Shown here one piece after another: positions 17,070 to 29,406 of a DNA stretch of 64,000 nt; the stretch's first letter is position 1, and the number at the start of each line of letters is the position of its first letter. The position numbers were made by a program, and so were the translations under genes. The notes below the pieces were generated by a model. That model had not been told where the DNA came from. It worked only from the letters and a program-made list of their open reading frames with translations, and searched no databases. Source of the DNA: Pseudoxanthomonas sp. (GTDB lineage: Bacteria; Pseudomonadota; Gammaproteobacteria; Xanthomonadales; Xanthomonadaceae); the NCBI RefSeq assembly GCF_002863005.1, contig NZ_PKDG01000025.1:1-64000 (forward strand), given 5' to 3'.

Positions 17070-18713
17070 ATGACCGATCCGTGCAACATCGCCGCCAGCC
17101 TGCCCCGGCTGGCCCGCGAGCAGCCCGACCGCGTGGCCATGCGCTGCCCCGATGGCGCTGGCCGCTACACCCGCGAGCTCACCTACGCGCAGCTTGATGC
17201 CCGCAGCGACGCCATCGCCGCCGGCCTGGGCGCGTACGGCATCGGCCGAGGCAGCCGCACCGTGGTGATGGTGAGGCCCACGCCGGAGTTCTTCCTGCTG
17301 ATGTTCGCGCTGTTCAAGGCCGGCGCCGTGCCGGTGCTGGTGGACCCCGGCATCGACCGCCGCGCGCTGAAGCAATGCCTGGACGAAGCCGAGCCCGAGG
17401 CCTTCATCGGCATCCCGCTGGCCCAGGTCGCGCGCCGCGTGCTGGGCTGGGCGAGATCGGCGAAGAAGATCGTCACCGTCGGCACGCGTTGGGCCTGGGG
17501 CGGCACCACGCTGGCGAAGATCGAAGCGCGCGGCAGCGGCGCGGGCCCGCAACTCGCGGACACCTCGCCCGACGATGTCGCCGGCATCCTGTTCACCAGC
17601 GGCTCCACCGGCGTGCCGAAGGGCGTGGTCTACCGTCACCGCCATTTCGTCGCCCAGATCGAACTGCTGCGCAATGCGTTCGGCATGCAGCCCGGCGGCG
17701 TGGACCTGCCGACCTTCCCGCCGTTCGCGCTGTTCGATCCTGCGCTGGGGCTGACCTCGGTGATCCCCGACATGGATCCCACCCGGCCCGCGAGTGCCGA
17801 CCCGAACAAGCTGCACGCGGCCATCGCGCGCTTCGGCGTCACCCAGCTGTTCGGCTCGCCGGCGTTGATGAAGGTGCTCGCCGACCACGGCGCACCGCTG
17901 CCCACCGTGCAGCGCGTGACGTCCGCCGGTGCGCCGGTGCCGCCCGATACCGTGGCGAAGATCCGCACGTTGCTCCCCGAGGGTGCGCAGTTCTGGACGC
18001 CGTACGGCGCGACCGAGTGCCTGCCCGTTGCCGTCATCGAAGGCCGCGAACTGGAATCCACGCGCGCGTCGACCGAAGCCGGTGCCGGCACCTGCGTCGG
18101 TCGCGCCGTGCCGCCGAACGAGGTCCGCATCATCCGCATCGTCGATGCGCCGATCGCCGACTGGCGCGACGTCGTCGTCGTGCCCGATGGCGAGGTCGGC
18201 GAAATCACCGTCGCCGGCCCCACCGCCACGGATACCTATTTCCGCCGCGACGCGGCCACGCGGATCGCCAAGATCCGCGAAGCGCTGCCCGACGGCGGCG
18301 AGCGCATCGTGCATCGCATGGGCGACGTGGGCTGGTTCGATGGCGAAGGCCGGCTGTGGTTCTGCGGGCGCAAGACGCAGCGCGTGGAGACCGTCGACGG
18401 CCCGCTCTACACCGAGCAGGTCGAACCCGTGTTCAACACGCATCCGCACGTGCGGCGCACCGCGCTGGTCGGCGTGGGCGAGGCGGGCCGGCAGCGGCCG
18501 GTGCTGTGCTACGAGCTGATGCCCGGCGTGGTCGCCGATCGCGAGCGCATCGAAGCCGAACTGCGCGAGATCGGCGCGCGCCTTCCGCATACCGCACGCA
18601 TCGGCGTGTTCCTGCCGCACCCGGGCTTTCCCGTCGACATCCGCCACAACGCCAAGATCGGCCGCGAGACGCTGGCCGTGTGGGCCGCCACGCAACAGGA
18701 GCAACACGCATGA
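17070..18713 (+). CDS. oleC: OleC, beta-lactone synthetase (AMP-dependent ligase family)
   Basis: A 547-residue adenylate-forming enzyme that uses ATP to close a beta-hydroxy acid into a beta-lactone in long-chain olefin synthesis. The phosphate-binding loop [13 protein letters not shown] is intact, as are the [13 protein letters not shown] adenine motif and the [24 protein letters not shown] hinge segments of the ANL superfamily. The start at 17070 gives the family N-terminus [12 protein letters not shown]; the open frame upstream runs through the antisense YkgJ gene and is ignored. Its stop overlaps the oleD start by 4 nt (ATGA). OleB, OleC and OleD form a large complex in Xanthomonas, consistent with their close order here. 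Confidence 0.96.
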   Translation: MTDPCNIAASLPRLAREQPDRVAMRCPDGAGRYTRELTYAQLDARSDAIAAGLGAYGIGRGSRTVVMVRPTPEFFLLMFALFKAGAVPVLVDPGIDRRALKQCLDEAEPEAFIGIPLAQVARRVLGWARSAKKIVTVGTRWAWGGTTLAKIEARGSGAGPQLADTSPDDVAGILFTSGSTGVPKGVVYRHRHFVAQIELLRNAFGMQPGGVDLPTFPPFALFDPALGLTSVIPDMDPTRPASADPNKLHAAIARFGVTQLFGSPALMKVLADHGAPLPTVQRVTSAGAPVPPDTVAKIRTLLPEGAQFWTPYGATECLPVAVIEGRELESTRASTEAGAGTCVGRAVPPNEVRIIRIVDAPIADWRDVVVVPDGEVGEITVAGPTATDTYFRRDAATRIAKIREALPDGGERIVHRMGDVGWFDGEGRLWFCGRKTQRVETVDGPLYTEQVEPVFNTHPHVRRTALVGVGEAGRQRPVLCYELMPGVVADRERIEAELREIGARLPHTARIGVFLPHPGFPVDIRHNAKIGRETLAVWAATQQEQHA

Positions 18714-19711
18714 AGATCCTCGTCACCGGCGGCGGTGGATTCCTCGGTCAGGCGCTGTGCCATGGCCTGGTCGAGCGCGGGCACGAGGTCATCAGCCTCA
18801 ATCGCGGCTACTACCCGGTGCTGCGCGAACTCGGCGTGGGCCAGGTGCAGGGCGATCTCGCCGATGCGCACGCGGTGCGGCACGCTGCCGATGGCGTCGA
18901 TGCGGTCTTCCACAACGCCGCCAAGGCCGGTGCGTGGGGGAGCTATCGCAGCTACCACGACGCCAACGTGCTCGGCACGCAGAACGTGCTCGATGCCTGC
19001 CGCGCGCACGGCATCGGCCGGCTGGTCTATACCTCCACGCCCAGCGTGACCCACCGCGCCACGCATCCGGTCGAAGGTGGCACGGCTGACGACGTGCCGT
19101 ACGGCGAAGGCTTCAAGGCGCCGTACGCGACGACGAAGACGGTCGCCGAGAAGGCCGTGCTCGCCGCCAACGATGCTGCGCTGGCGACGGTCGCGCTGCG
19201 CCCGCGCCTGATCTGGGGCCCGGGCGATCATCAGATCCTCCCTCGGCTGGTATCGCGCGCGCGCGCCGGCCGCCTGCGCATCGTCGGCAGCGGCGAGAAC
19301 CACGTCGACACCACCTACATCGACAACGCCGCACAGGCGCATTTCGATGCCTTCGACCATCTCGCGCCCGGCGCCGCCTGCGCAGGGAAGGCGTACTTCA
19401 TCTCCAACGGCGAGCCCTGGCCGATGCGCAAGCTGCTCAACGCGCTGCTGGAAACGGCCGGCGCGCCGCGCGTGGACAAGCACCTGTCGTTCAAGGCCGC
19501 CTACCGCGTGGGCGCGGTGTGCGAGACGCTGTGGACGGTGCTGCCGTTGAAGGGCGAGCCGCCCATGACGCGCTTCCTCGCCGAGCAGCTGAGTACCGCG
19601 CACTGGTACGACATGGCGCCCGCGCGCCGCGACTTCGGCTACGTACCGCGCGTGTCGATGGAGGAAGGGTTCGCGCGCCTGCGGGCCTGGCTGCGCGAAC
19701 ATCCGGTCTGA
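18710..19711 (+). CDS. oleD: OleD, NADPH-dependent 2-alkyl-3-ketoacid reductase
   Basis: A 333-residue extended SDR that reduces the OleA product, a 2-alkyl-3-keto acid, to the 2-alkyl-3-hydroxy acid used by OleC. The cofactor site is [13 protein letters not shown] at the very start. The catalytic set is Ser/Thr of YTSTPSV and the YATTK pair (Tyr and Lys) near residues 141-145. The resemblance is to the 3-beta-hydroxysteroid dehydrogenase-like branch, as for other OleD proteins. It starts within the oleC stop (ATGA). It is the last gene of the cluster. Confidence 0.95.
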   Translation: MKILVTGGGGFLGQALCHGLVERGHEVISLNRGYYPVLRELGVGQVQGDLADAHAVRHAADGVDAVFHNAAKAGAWGSYRSYHDANVLGTQNVLDACRAHGIGRLVYTSTPSVTHRATHPVEGGTADDVPYGEGFKAPYATTKTVAEKAVLAANDAALATVALRPRLIWGPGDHQILPRLVSRARAGRLRIVGSGENHVDTTYIDNAAQAHFDAFDHLAPGAACAGKAYFISNGEPWPMRKLLNALLETAGAPRVDKHLSFKAAYRVGAVCETLWTVLPLKGEPPMTRFLAEQLSTAHWYDMAPARRDFGYVPRVSMEEGFARLRAWLREHPV

Positions 19712-19867
19712 GACCGCACCGCACGCTCTCCTTCACGTCCGAATCACGACGCTGAAGCCCGTCCATATCGGCGCTCCGGACACTCACGCGGCGATGACTC
19801 CCGGCATACCAGCATGGCGCACGCCACTACCGGCTGTACCACTGGCCAGATGCCAAAGGGAGTTTCC

Positions 19868-20026
19868 ATGCTGCGCTACGCCATCATCTTTTTCGTCATC
19901 GCGCTCATCGCCGCCGTGCTGGGTTTCAGCGGCATCGCCGGCGCCGCCACCAACATCGCGTGGGTGCTGTTCGTTGTCTTCGTGATCCTGGCGATCATCT
20001 CGCTGCTGCGCGGCAAGCGCGTCTGA
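19868..20026 (+). CDS. DUF1328 family small membrane protein (YtjA-like)
   Basis: A 52-residue protein with two hydrophobic helices, [20 protein letters not shown] and a second ending in AIISLLRG, matching the DUF1328 family (about 54 residues, GFSGIAGAA between the helices). AGGGAG lies about 6-7 nt before the ATG, which decides the start. Such proteins occur in the inner membrane and are often stress-induced in other proteobacteria; no role can be assigned. Confidence 0.88.
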   Translation: MLRYAIIFFVIALIAAVLGFSGIAGAATNIAWVLFVVFVILAIISLLRGKRV

Positions 20027-20129
20027 CGCATACCGTCTCTCTCCGCCGGGACGGCATGATGCCGTCGAGCCCGCCCCGAGCCTGCATGAAGCAGGCGGAC
20101 GGGCGGGCGGGGCGTACAGGGTTTGCCGC

Positions 20130-20135
20130 TAGAAT
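20130..20135 (+). promoter_or_regulatory. -10-like TAGAAT 6 nt before ubiJ start (leaderless candidate)
   Basis: TAGAAT at 20130-20135, 6 nt, then ATG at 20142. There is no ribosome-binding site for this start. Confidence 0.45.
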
Positions 20136-20141
20136 GACGGC

Positions 20142-20783
20142 ATGGACCTGTCTCCGTTCGATGTTCTGAAACCCCTCGCCGGTCGGGCGCTGGAAACCGC
20201 GCTGAACCAGGCGCTGGCGCTGGATCCCGACATGTCCGCGGCGCTGCTTCCGCTGGAAGGTCGCCGTATCCAGCTGAGCGTCGATACCCCGCCGCTCGCG
20301 ATGGACATCACCGTCGGTGGCGGTCTGCTGCAGGTGGGACCTGCCAGTGAAGTCCTCGAAGCCGACCTGACCGTGCAGAGCACGCTGGGTGGCTTGCTGG
20401 GCCAATTGCCTTTCTTCCGCCGCGACCACGCCACGCCTGTCGGCAAGGTCAAGGTATCGGGCGATGCCGACCTCGCGCGCCGGCTGCAGACGTTGGCTAC
20501 CCGTTTCGACCCCGACTGGTCGCTGCCGTTCACCCGTGTGTTCGGCGATGTCATCGGCGTGCAGTTGGCGAACGCGGTCCGCGCCGGCCTGCAGCAGGTG
20601 CGCACGGCCTCCGCCAACCTGGCCGAGAGCGCCGCCGACTATGTCACCGAGGAATCGCGCGACGTGGTCGGCCGCGAGGAACTCAATGCCTTCCATGACG
20701 ACGTCGATGCGATCCGCGACGATGTCGAGCGCCTGGCGGTCCGCGTCGGCCGCCTGGCGGCGCGCGTGGAGCATCGCGCATGA
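20142..20783 (+). CDS. ubiJ: UbiJ-like ubiquinone biosynthesis accessory factor (SCP2 domain)
   Basis: A 213-residue protein with an N-terminal SCP2 sterol-carrier-like lipid-binding domain (about residues 15-110, with [12 protein letters not shown] and [14 protein letters not shown]) and a helical C-terminus of the UbiJ type ([22 protein letters not shown], likely coiled coil). UbiJ helps assemble the soluble complex that modifies the ubiquinone ring. It overlaps ubiB by 4 nt, the usual neighbour. The start has no Shine-Dalgarno site but a -10-like hexamer 6 nt upstream. Confidence 0.88.
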   Translation: MDLSPFDVLKPLAGRALETALNQALALDPDMSAALLPLEGRRIQLSVDTPPLAMDITVGGGLLQVGPASEVLEADLTVQSTLGGLLGQLPFFRRDHATPVGKVKVSGDADLARRLQTLATRFDPDWSLPFTRVFGDVIGVQLANAVRAGLQQVRTASANLAESAADYVTEESRDVVGREELNAFHDDVDAIRDDVERLAVRVGRLAARVEHRA

Positions 20784-22432
20784 AGTCCGTGCTGCGGGCC
20801 AGCCGCATCGGTCGGGTAATGCTGCGCTATCGCCTCGACGACCTGCTCGACGGTACCCCGGTCGAGCCCTGGCTCCGCCTGGCGCGCCCGTTCGTCCCGC
20901 GGGCATCGGCCGAAATAGCGGCGCAGGCACGCGGCGCGCGCCTGCGGCTGGCGCTGCAGGAACTCGGCCCGATCTTCGTCAAGTTCGGCCAGATCCTGTC
21001 CACCCGCCGCGACCTGATCCCGCCCGACATCGCCGAAGAGCTGACCCTGCTGCAGGACCGTGTCGCGCCCTTCGACGGCGATCGCGCACGCGCGCTGGTC
21101 GAAGAGGAACTGGGCCGGCCCATCCACGAGGCGTTCGAGCACTTCGACACGACGCCGCTGGCGTCCGCCTCGATCGCGCAGGTACACGCGGCCACGCTGC
21201 CCGGCGGGCGCGAGGTGGTGGTGAAGGTGCTGCGGCCCGACATCCGCAAGCAGATCGCCGGCGACATCGCGTTGCTGGAAAGCGTCGCCGCCATCGTCGA
21301 GCGCGCCCATCCGAACGCCGACAAGATTCGCCCGCGCGAGATCGTCGCCGAGATCGAGAACACGCTGGCGGCCGAACTCGACCTGCAGCGCGAGGCCGGC
21401 AATGCCAGCCTGTTGCGGCGCACCTGGTCCGAGTCGCCGGACCTCTACGTGCCCGAGGTGATCTGGTCGCACACCGCCGAGCGCGCCATGACCATGGAAC
21501 GCGTGCGCGGCATTCCGTCCGACGACATCGTCGCGCTGGACGCCGCCGGCATCGATCGCCGCGCGCTGGCGGCCAAGGGCGTGCGCGTGTTCTACCAGCA
21601 GGTGTTCCGCGACAATTTCTTCCATGCCGATGCGCATGCCGGCAACATCTGGGTGGACCCGGAACGCAGGACCGATCCGCGCTTCATCGCGCTGGATTTC
21701 GGGATCATGGGCCAGCTTTCGCGCGACGACCAGTACTGGCTCGCCGAGAACTTCATGGCCATCTTCAACCGCGACTACCGCCGCATCGCCGAGCTGCACG
21801 TGCAGGCCGGCTGGATGCCGTCGCACATCCGCATCGACGAACTGGAAGCCGCCGCGCGCGCCGTCTGCGAACCGTATTTCACCCGCCCGCTCAGCGAGAT
21901 CTCGCTTGCCGAGGTGCTGGCCAAGCTGTTCCGCACCGCGCAGCGCTACGAGCTGACGCTGCAGCCGCAGTTGATCCTGCTGCAGAAAACGCTGCTCAAC
22001 ATCGAGGGCGTGGGCCGCCAGCTGGACCCGCAGATCGACATCTGGGCCGTGGCCAAGCCGGTGCTCGAGCGCATCCTCCTGGAACGCTACAGCCCGCAGC
22101 GCGCCGCGCAGGAATTCCGCAAGCGGTTGCCGGAAATCATGACGCACGCACCGGACATGCCGCGCCTGGTGCACGCCTGGCTGAGCCAGCAGGTGGACGG
22201 CCGCCATGAACTGTCGCTGCGCTCGAAGGACCTCACCGACCTCGCGCAGACCATGAAGGGCATGCAGCGCCGCGTGGTCGCCGCCATCCTCGGTGTCGGC
22301 CTGCTGATCGTGGCGGCCGTGCTCTATGGCCTGGAAGCAGGCGGCCCCAGCATCCTGTCGGTGCCCGCCTCCGCATGGATCGCCGGCATCGGCGGCCTGT
22401 GGGCCCTGCTGGCGGCGTGGCCCAGGCGGTGA
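20780..22432 (+). CDS. ubiB: UbiB, ubiquinone biosynthesis atypical kinase/ATPase
   Basis: A 550-residue member of the ABC1/ADCK/UbiB family needed for ubiquinone synthesis (E. coli UbiB has 546). The diagnostic KxGQ motif is [14 protein letters not shown]; the Ala-rich loop [11 protein letters not shown] replaces the glycine-rich loop of normal kinases; [10 protein letters not shown] and LDFGIMGQL are the catalytic and metal-binding loops. Two hydrophobic helices at the C-terminus anchor it in the inner membrane. It starts within the ubiJ stop codon. Confidence 0.95.
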   Translation: MKSVLRASRIGRVMLRYRLDDLLDGTPVEPWLRLARPFVPRASAEIAAQARGARLRLALQELGPIFVKFGQILSTRRDLIPPDIAEELTLLQDRVAPFDGDRARALVEEELGRPIHEAFEHFDTTPLASASIAQVHAATLPGGREVVVKVLRPDIRKQIAGDIALLESVAAIVERAHPNADKIRPREIVAEIENTLAAELDLQREAGNASLLRRTWSESPDLYVPEVIWSHTAERAMTMERVRGIPSDDIVALDAAGIDRRALAAKGVRVFYQQVFRDNFFHADAHAGNIWVDPERRTDPRFIALDFGIMGQLSRDDQYWLAENFMAIFNRDYRRIAELHVQAGWMPSHIRIDELEAAARAVCEPYFTRPLSEISLAEVLAKLFRTAQRYELTLQPQLILLQKTLLNIEGVGRQLDPQIDIWAVAKPVLERILLERYSPQRAAQEFRKRLPEIMTHAPDMPRLVHAWLSQQVDGRHELSLRSKDLTDLAQTMKGMQRRVVAAILGVGLLIVAAVLYGLEAGGPSILSVPASAWIAGIGGLWALLAAWPRR

Positions 22433-22500
22433 AGCGAGGAATGAAGAAAGAGACGTGAGCAGTGAGCGAACGCTTCGACGCCCTTACTTGCTCCTCACTC
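22433..22500. repeat. Purine-rich/pyrimidine-rich imperfect inverted repeat, copy 1
   Basis: A purine-rich strand (GAGGAATGAAGAAAGAG, GTGAGCAGTGAGCGAACG) is followed by a pyrimidine-rich partner (CTTACTTGCTCCTCACTC). It lies at the convergent ends of ubiB and the next minus-strand gene and runs into the latter's last codons. Related elements occur at 40795-40876 and 62134-62194. Confidence 0.5.
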
Positions 22501-22873
22501 GTCGCCCAACCACCAGCCACCAGCCCAGCCACACCTGCACGGGCAGTGTCAGCAGACAGGCGAGAGTGAACCAGCGTGGGAAGTCATCCCACGCCATTCC
22601 CGTCGCGTAGACATCCAGCGCCAGGTACAACGCGAACAGCGCCCACGCATGCGCGGTCTTCGCTACCGCGGCGATGCCGACCATCAGCGCGCTGCCCGCC
22701 ACGCCGGCCAGGCACACCCACAGCAGGTCGTACGCCAGCCGCGCATCGCCCCCGCGCGGCAGGCCCAACAGCGCGGCGAGTTCGCCGCCGGCCACGTTCA
22801 CCAGCGGAATGGCGAGGAAGGCGAGCACCAGCGCGGCGACGCTGCGCAACACGACGATCACGCGGTTCTGCAT
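22484..22873 (-). CDS. Four-helix integral membrane protein, function unknown
   Basis: A 129-residue protein composed almost entirely of four hydrophobic helices, roughly residues 5-25, 50-70, 75-95 and 102-122. Positive residues cluster at the C-terminus (GRRVRSK). No Cys, His or other conserved catalytic pattern stands out. The start MQNRVIVVL at 22873 is the likely one; a further in-frame ATG at 22903 would add a polar tail and neither has a strong ribosome site. It diverges from the PfpI-type gene. No family is recognised with confidence. Confidence 0.65.
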   Translation of the reverse strand: MQNRVIVVLRSVAALVLAFLAIPLVNVAGGELAALLGLPRGGDARLAYDLLWVCLAGVAGSALMVGIAAVAKTAHAWALFALYLALDVYATGMAWDDFPRWFTLACLLTLPVQVWLGWWLVVGRRVRSK

Positions 22874-23008
22874 GCTGACGCGTTCGAGGGGGACAGGCCC
22901 CATTGAAGCATGGCGGCTGCCGCGTTGACGCGGGCGCAACGATTCCTTCGCGTGGCGTGCGCGCGGCGCGCGATAGGGTGATGCTTCATTCGCACGGGAG
23001 TTCTCCCC

Positions 23009-23575
23009 ATGAGCCACCTGACCGGCAAACGCATCGCCATCCTCGCTACCGACGGCTTCGAGCAGTCCGAGCTGACCGAACCGATGCGGGCCCTGAAGGA
23101 ACACCAGGCCCAGGTCGACATCGTCTCGCTGGAAAGCGGGCGCATCCAGGGTTTCAAGCACTTCGACAAGGGCGACCAGGTACCGGTCGATCACGTCCTG
23201 TCCGAGGTGAGCGCGAAGGATTACGACGCCCTGGTCATTCCAGGTGGCCTGTTCAATCCCGATGCCCTGCGCGTGAACGACCAGGCGCTGGCATTCACCC
23301 GTGACTTCTTCGAGGCGGGCAAGCCGGTGGGCGCGATCTGCCACGGTCCCTGGGTGCTCGCCAACGCGGACGTGCTGAAGGGTCGCACCGTCACGTCGGT
23401 GCCGAACATCCGCAAGGACCTGGAGAATGCGGGCGCGAACTGGAAGGACGATGAGGTCATTGTCGACAAGGGCCTGGTCACCAGCCGTACGCCGAAGGAC
23501 CTGCCTGCGTTCTGCGCCAAGCTGGTGGAGGAGATCGCCGAAGGCCAGCACAGCGGACAGCGACGATCGGCCTGA
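23009..23575 (+). CDS. DJ-1/PfpI family protein (YhbO/PfpI-like)
   Basis: A 188-residue class I glutamine-amidotransferase-like protein. The nucleophile elbow is AICHGPW with Cys111, His112 follows, and Glu18 in DGFEQSE is the conserved acid near the Cys. Length and motif order match PfpI/YhbO/YajL-type proteins, reported as proteases, chaperones or glyoxalase/deglycase enzymes that limit carbonyl damage. GGGAG precedes the ATG by about 7 nt. A hairpin (23586-23594 with 23604-23612) follows and overlaps the end of the convergent gene. Confidence 0.92.
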   Translation: MSHLTGKRIAILATDGFEQSELTEPMRALKEHQAQVDIVSLESGRIQGFKHFDKGDQVPVDHVLSEVSAKDYDALVIPGGLFNPDALRVNDQALAFTRDFFEAGKPVGAICHGPWVLANADVLKGRTVTSVPNIRKDLENAGANWKDDEVIVDKGLVTSRTPKDLPAFCAKLVEEIAEGQHSGQRRSA

Positions 23576-23596
23576 TCCGGCGGGACGCCTCGCCAG

Positions 23597-24007
23597 TCAG
23601 TGCGGCGAGGCGGGTTTACTGGTCGGCGCGGGACCGGGTTTGCAGTACGGCAACGGCAGCGGGCCGTAGACCTTGGTCGTGCCAGCGAAGCCGCCCTGTT
23701 GCACGATGTAGACGGCATTCGTCTGAACGTCGACATGCAGGAAGTGCTGGTATCCATCCGCCACCGGCCCGGTGTCGGACAGCATGACCCCAGCGGCGTG
23801 CCGGCGACCCTGCGGCAGCGCTGTCATGACCGGCCAGCGCTGCTGTATGCCATAAGGGCCCACAAAGGGCTTCAATCGCGCGAGAGCGCATGCCGCAGCC
23901 GCTTGCTCGCTCATGACCGGTGGTGGTGGCGCAGGCACCGAAGCCGCTCCCGTCGCATGCATCAGCACCAAGGCAATGAACGTTGCGGAAGGGATGGTCT
24001 TCTTCAT
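23597..24007 (-). CDS. Secreted protein of unknown function, Pro-rich ends
   Basis: A 136-residue protein with signal peptide MKKTIPSATFIALVLMHATG. The mature N-terminus is VPAPPPPVMSEQ and the C-terminus is also Pro-rich (PYCKPGPAPTSKPASPH). Two Cys (AAACALA and PYCKPG) could form a disulfide. The middle contains YQHFLHVDVQTNAVYIVQQGG, probably a beta sheet. No family is recognised. The start at 24007 overlaps the stop of the upstream gene (ATGA), so the two secreted unknowns are translationally coupled and may act together. Confidence 0.7.
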   Translation of the reverse strand: MKKTIPSATFIALVLMHATGAASVPAPPPPVMSEQAAAACALARLKPFVGPYGIQQRWPVMTALPQGRRHAAGVMLSDTGPVADGYQHFLHVDVQTNAVYIVQQGGFAGTTKVYGPLPLPYCKPGPAPTSKPASPH

Positions 24008-24852
24008 TTCGTCGATGCCTCGCGGCGACTCACCAATGAGATGCTGCCCGCCTCGATCAGCCAGTTGCCCTCGGACGTGGCTACATAAAGCGGTGTTCGT
24101 GCCCACAGGCTCCAGAACACGTGCACTTCCGTGGGCGTGGGATCCAGCAAGTGCGTGATCACCAGGGCGACTGTCTCTCTGGCTTTGTCCTCGGGCGGGC
24201 GCTCCAGTGCGATGCAGGTCCGCGTGAAGGGCCGCTGCTTGATGATGTTCTCTCCCGACGCATCGATATCAACGCGATAGCTGCCGCCGATCGGGACCAC
24301 GCCGTGTTGTGTCGTCCCAGGCAGCAGATAGACATTCCAGCCGCTCGCGTCGTTGGCAGCTGGAAGCACGACCGTGTTGTACGTCCGCGAGCAGGGCTCG
24401 AACGTCGCCGTAGACGCCGTCGTGCGCGCATGCGCGGCGCGCAGTTCGTACTCCGTCAGTGCGGCGGGCTCGGCGAGCGCAACGGCGTCTCCCACGACGC
24501 GGCCGCCAGCCGATACCGTAGCCCGGTATCTTGAGCGAGGTACCGGCTCGCTACTGACGAAGGTCACCACGATGCCTTCCTCGCGCTGTTCGGTGATCCA
24601 GCCTCCCAATCGTCCCCGCTTTCCGTCTTCCCGGAACGACTCGATTCCGGTTACGGCATCGGAAGCGACCGCTGCCGCTTGGTCATGCAGGTAGATCGCC
24701 CGCCCGGCGGCTTCCGCATCGAGCAGCGCCTTGGTGACCTGTGCGTCGCCGACAGGCGCAGGCGTCTCCTCCTGTGCGTGTGCGAACGGCGCGGCGACGA
24801 AAGCAGACAGCAACCAGGCGGAACGGACGGCAATGCACTTCATTCCCCGCAT
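24004..24852 (-). CDS. Secreted protein of unknown function, about 280 residues
   Basis: A 282-residue protein with signal peptide ending in FAHAQEETPA. The first third is helical (DAQVTKALLDAEAAGRAIYL), the rest is mostly predicted beta strand, with a single Cys pair (EPCSRTYN and TRTCIALE). The C-terminal segment HVFWSLWARTPLYVATSEG contains several aromatic residues. GGAAG stands 7 nt before the ATG at 24852, which decides against the internal ATG at 24843. It is the first gene of a two-gene operon with the 136-residue secreted protein, and diverges from the phosphodiesterase gene. Function is not recognised. Confidence 0.7.
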   Translation of the reverse strand: MRGMKCIAVRSAWLLSAFVAAPFAHAQEETPAPVGDAQVTKALLDAEAAGRAIYLHDQAAAVASDAVTGIESFREDGKRGRLGGWITEQREEGIVVTFVSSEPVPRSRYRATVSAGGRVVGDAVALAEPAALTEYELRAAHARTTASTATFEPCSRTYNTVVLPAANDASGWNVYLLPGTTQHGVVPIGGSYRVDIDASGENIIKQRPFTRTCIALERPPEDKARETVALVITHLLDPTPTEVHVFWSLWARTPLYVATSEGNWLIEAGSISLVSRREASTK

Positions 24853-24932
24853 GATCGAACTTCCCGGTTCCCCGATGGAGCGCGACGTTACCGCAGTTCT
24901 TATACTGGAGCGAGTCGAGCCGGAGGATCACC

Positions 24933-25772
24933 ATGCCACTGCTGCGTTCACTACTGATCGGGATGATCCTGGCCACCGTCGCCATGCCGGCCATCGCGGA
25001 CGAGACGCCGCTCCGCATCATGAGCTTCAACATCCGCCTGCCCGTCGAAAGCGATGGCGTGGATTACTGGGGGACGCGCAAGCCGCTCGCCGTGCGCATG
25101 TTGCGCGAGCAGCAGCCCGACGTGATCGGCCTGCAGGAGCTGGTGAAGCTGCAAGCCGAATACCTGGCGAGCGAGTTGCCGCAATACGCCTGGTTCGGCC
25201 GCGGCCGCAACGCCGATGGCGCCGGCGAGCACATGGGCGTGTTCTACCGGAAGGACCGGCTGAAGGTCGTCGAATCCGGTGACTTCTGGCTGTCCGACAC
25301 GCCCGACGTGCCGGGCAGCATCACGTGGAACCATCTCTATCCGCGCATGGTGACGTGGGCGCTGTTCGAGCAGCGCAGCGACGGCAAGCGCTTCTACTTC
25401 TTCAACACCCACCTGCCGTACCGCGAGCAGGACGAAGCAGCGCGGGTGAAGGGCGCGAGCGCCATCGCGCAGCGCATCGCCACACTGCCCGCGAACGTGC
25501 CGGTGGTGCTGACCGGCGATTTCAACACCACGCCGGACAGCGAGGCGCATGCGGTGCTCGCCCGCACGTTGCAGGATGCATGGACGACAGCGCCGCGCGT
25601 CGAGGGCAGCGACGCCACGTTCCACGCGTTCACCGGCAACCCGGACCGCCGCATCGACTGGATCTTCGTCCGGGGCGTGCAGCTGGAATCGGTCGCCTCG
25701 GTGACGACACGCTGGAACCAGCGCTATCCGTCCGATCACTTCCCGGTGGTGGTGACGCTGCGCTTGCCTTAA
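24933..25772 (+). CDS. Endonuclease/exonuclease/phosphatase (EEP) superfamily protein, exported
   Basis: A 279-residue protein with signal peptide MPLLRSLLIGMILATVAMPAIA. The EEP fold markers are in order: IMSFNIR (Asn), IGLQEL (metal Glu), FFNTHLPY (His), LTGDFNTTP (Asp, Asn), RRIDWIFV (Asp) and PSDHFPVVV (His). Exported members hydrolyse phosphodiesters such as sphingomyelin, nucleic acids or inositol phosphates; its size and signal peptide fit the YafD/sphingomyelinase-like subgroup, but the substrate is not shown. GGAGG 7 nt before the ATG is a good ribosome site. A TATACT box lies at 24901-24906. The gene is followed by the 64-bp tandem array. Confidence 0.9.
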   Translation: MPLLRSLLIGMILATVAMPAIADETPLRIMSFNIRLPVESDGVDYWGTRKPLAVRMLREQQPDVIGLQELVKLQAEYLASELPQYAWFGRGRNADGAGEHMGVFYRKDRLKVVESGDFWLSDTPDVPGSITWNHLYPRMVTWALFEQRSDGKRFYFFNTHLPYREQDEAARVKGASAIAQRIATLPANVPVVLTGDFNTTPDSEAHAVLARTLQDAWTTAPRVEGSDATFHAFTGNPDRRIDWIFVRGVQLESVASVTTRWNQRYPSDHFPVVVTLRLP

Positions 25773-25803
25773 GCCTGGGCTGCCTGGCGACACCGCGCCG
25801 GTG

Positions 25804-26180
25804 AAGCTCGATGTGAGACAAATGGAGCGCTGAATCCCGTCGATGGCTTTCCGAGCTTCGCGGCTGGAGCTCGATGCGGGAGAGATCGAGCTCCCGAGTC
25901 CCATCGATGGCTTTCCGAGCTTCGTTGATGGGGCTCAATGTGAGACAGATGGAGCTTCCGAGCACCATCGACGGAACTCCGAAAGTCATCCCCATCGCAT
26001 TCCGAGCTCCACCGATGGCGTTCAGAGCTTCGTGGATGGAGCTCGACGTGAGAGAGATCGAGCTCCCGAGCTCCATCGATCACATTCCGAGCTCCGCGCC
26101 TGGAGCTCGATGTGAGGCAGACGAAGCGCAGAGCTCCATTGATCGAGCTCCGGGCCCCATCGCCGGGCTCCGAGGCCGGT
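25804..26180. repeat. Degenerate tandem array with 64-bp period, non-coding
   Basis: Units begin with GAGCTCGATGTGAGA-like words at 25804, 25867, 25931, 26039 and 26103. Spacings are 63, 64, 108 and 64 bp; the 108-bp unit carries two extra copies of a 21-22-bp subunit of the type TTCCGAGCTCCATCGATGG. The palindromes GAGCTC and ATCGAT recur. Because 64 is not a multiple of three and several frames on both strands stay open, the region is best read as non-coding. The fifth unit decays after about 50 bp. It fills most of the gap between the phosphodiesterase and the M16 peptidase. Confidence 0.8.
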
Positions 26181-26248
26181 GTAAGGGTTAATGGGGGGGC
26201 GGAGGGGGCTCGCCAGGTCTCGCGACGTTCTGGCGCGCGATGACGGCT

Positions 26249-26434
26249 TTTCCCTTCGCCCCGCCTGCGGGGAGAAGGTGCCCGGAGGGCGGATGAGGGG
26301 CGGGCGCGATGGTCGGTCACGCGGGATGTGTCGTCGCGGCCGCCTCTGGCGACAGTACGGGCGCGGTGTACGTCGCCTCTCCGTTCGCCCCTCACCCGCC
26401 TTCGGCACCCTCTCCCCGCGCGCGGGGAGAGGAG
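26249..26434. repeat. Inverted pair of GGGGAGAAGGTG...GATGAGGGG extragenic palindromes
   Basis: Left unit 26249-26303 and right unit 26386-26434 in reverse orientation, about 82 bp apart. Same family as 16453-16597. A further GGGGAGAGGGGAACATCTGC duplication follows at 26422-26466. The remaining sequence of this 765-bp gap shows no gene. Confidence 0.75.
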
Positions 26435-26490
26435 AACATCTGCAGGGGAGAGGGGAACATCTGCGGGAAAGGATCTTCTGCGAGCGTGAA

Positions 26491-26518
26491 AACGAAAACG
26501 GCCCCTTGCGGGGCCGTT
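26491..26518 (-). terminator. Intrinsic terminator of the M16 peptidase gene
   Basis: Read on the minus strand: stem AACGGCCCC (26518-26510) with GGGGCCGTT (26505-26497), GCAA loop and tail TTTTCGTTTTC. It lies 20 nt after the stop codon. Confidence 0.85.
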
Positions 26519-26537
26519 CCGTGTCACTTGATGCGAT

Positions 26538-29324
<2,787 letters not shown>

Positions 29325-29406
29325 CCTCAATCCTCCTTCAGGGCCGCGTGCGTCCATCGCGTGCGGCGAACCCCGAGTTTCGCAGATTTGGAAGGCACGC
29401 AGATTC

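Noticed and set aside
25804-26180. Possible CRISPR array
   Set aside because: Units are degenerate, with no constant repeat plus unique spacer pattern and no cas genes nearby.
25769-26527. 252-codon minus-strand frame across the 64-bp array (repeated SHxELHxRSSE words)
   Set aside because: Several frames on both strands are open through the array, the period is not a multiple of three so the peptide repeat shifts frame, and there is no ribosome site or domain.
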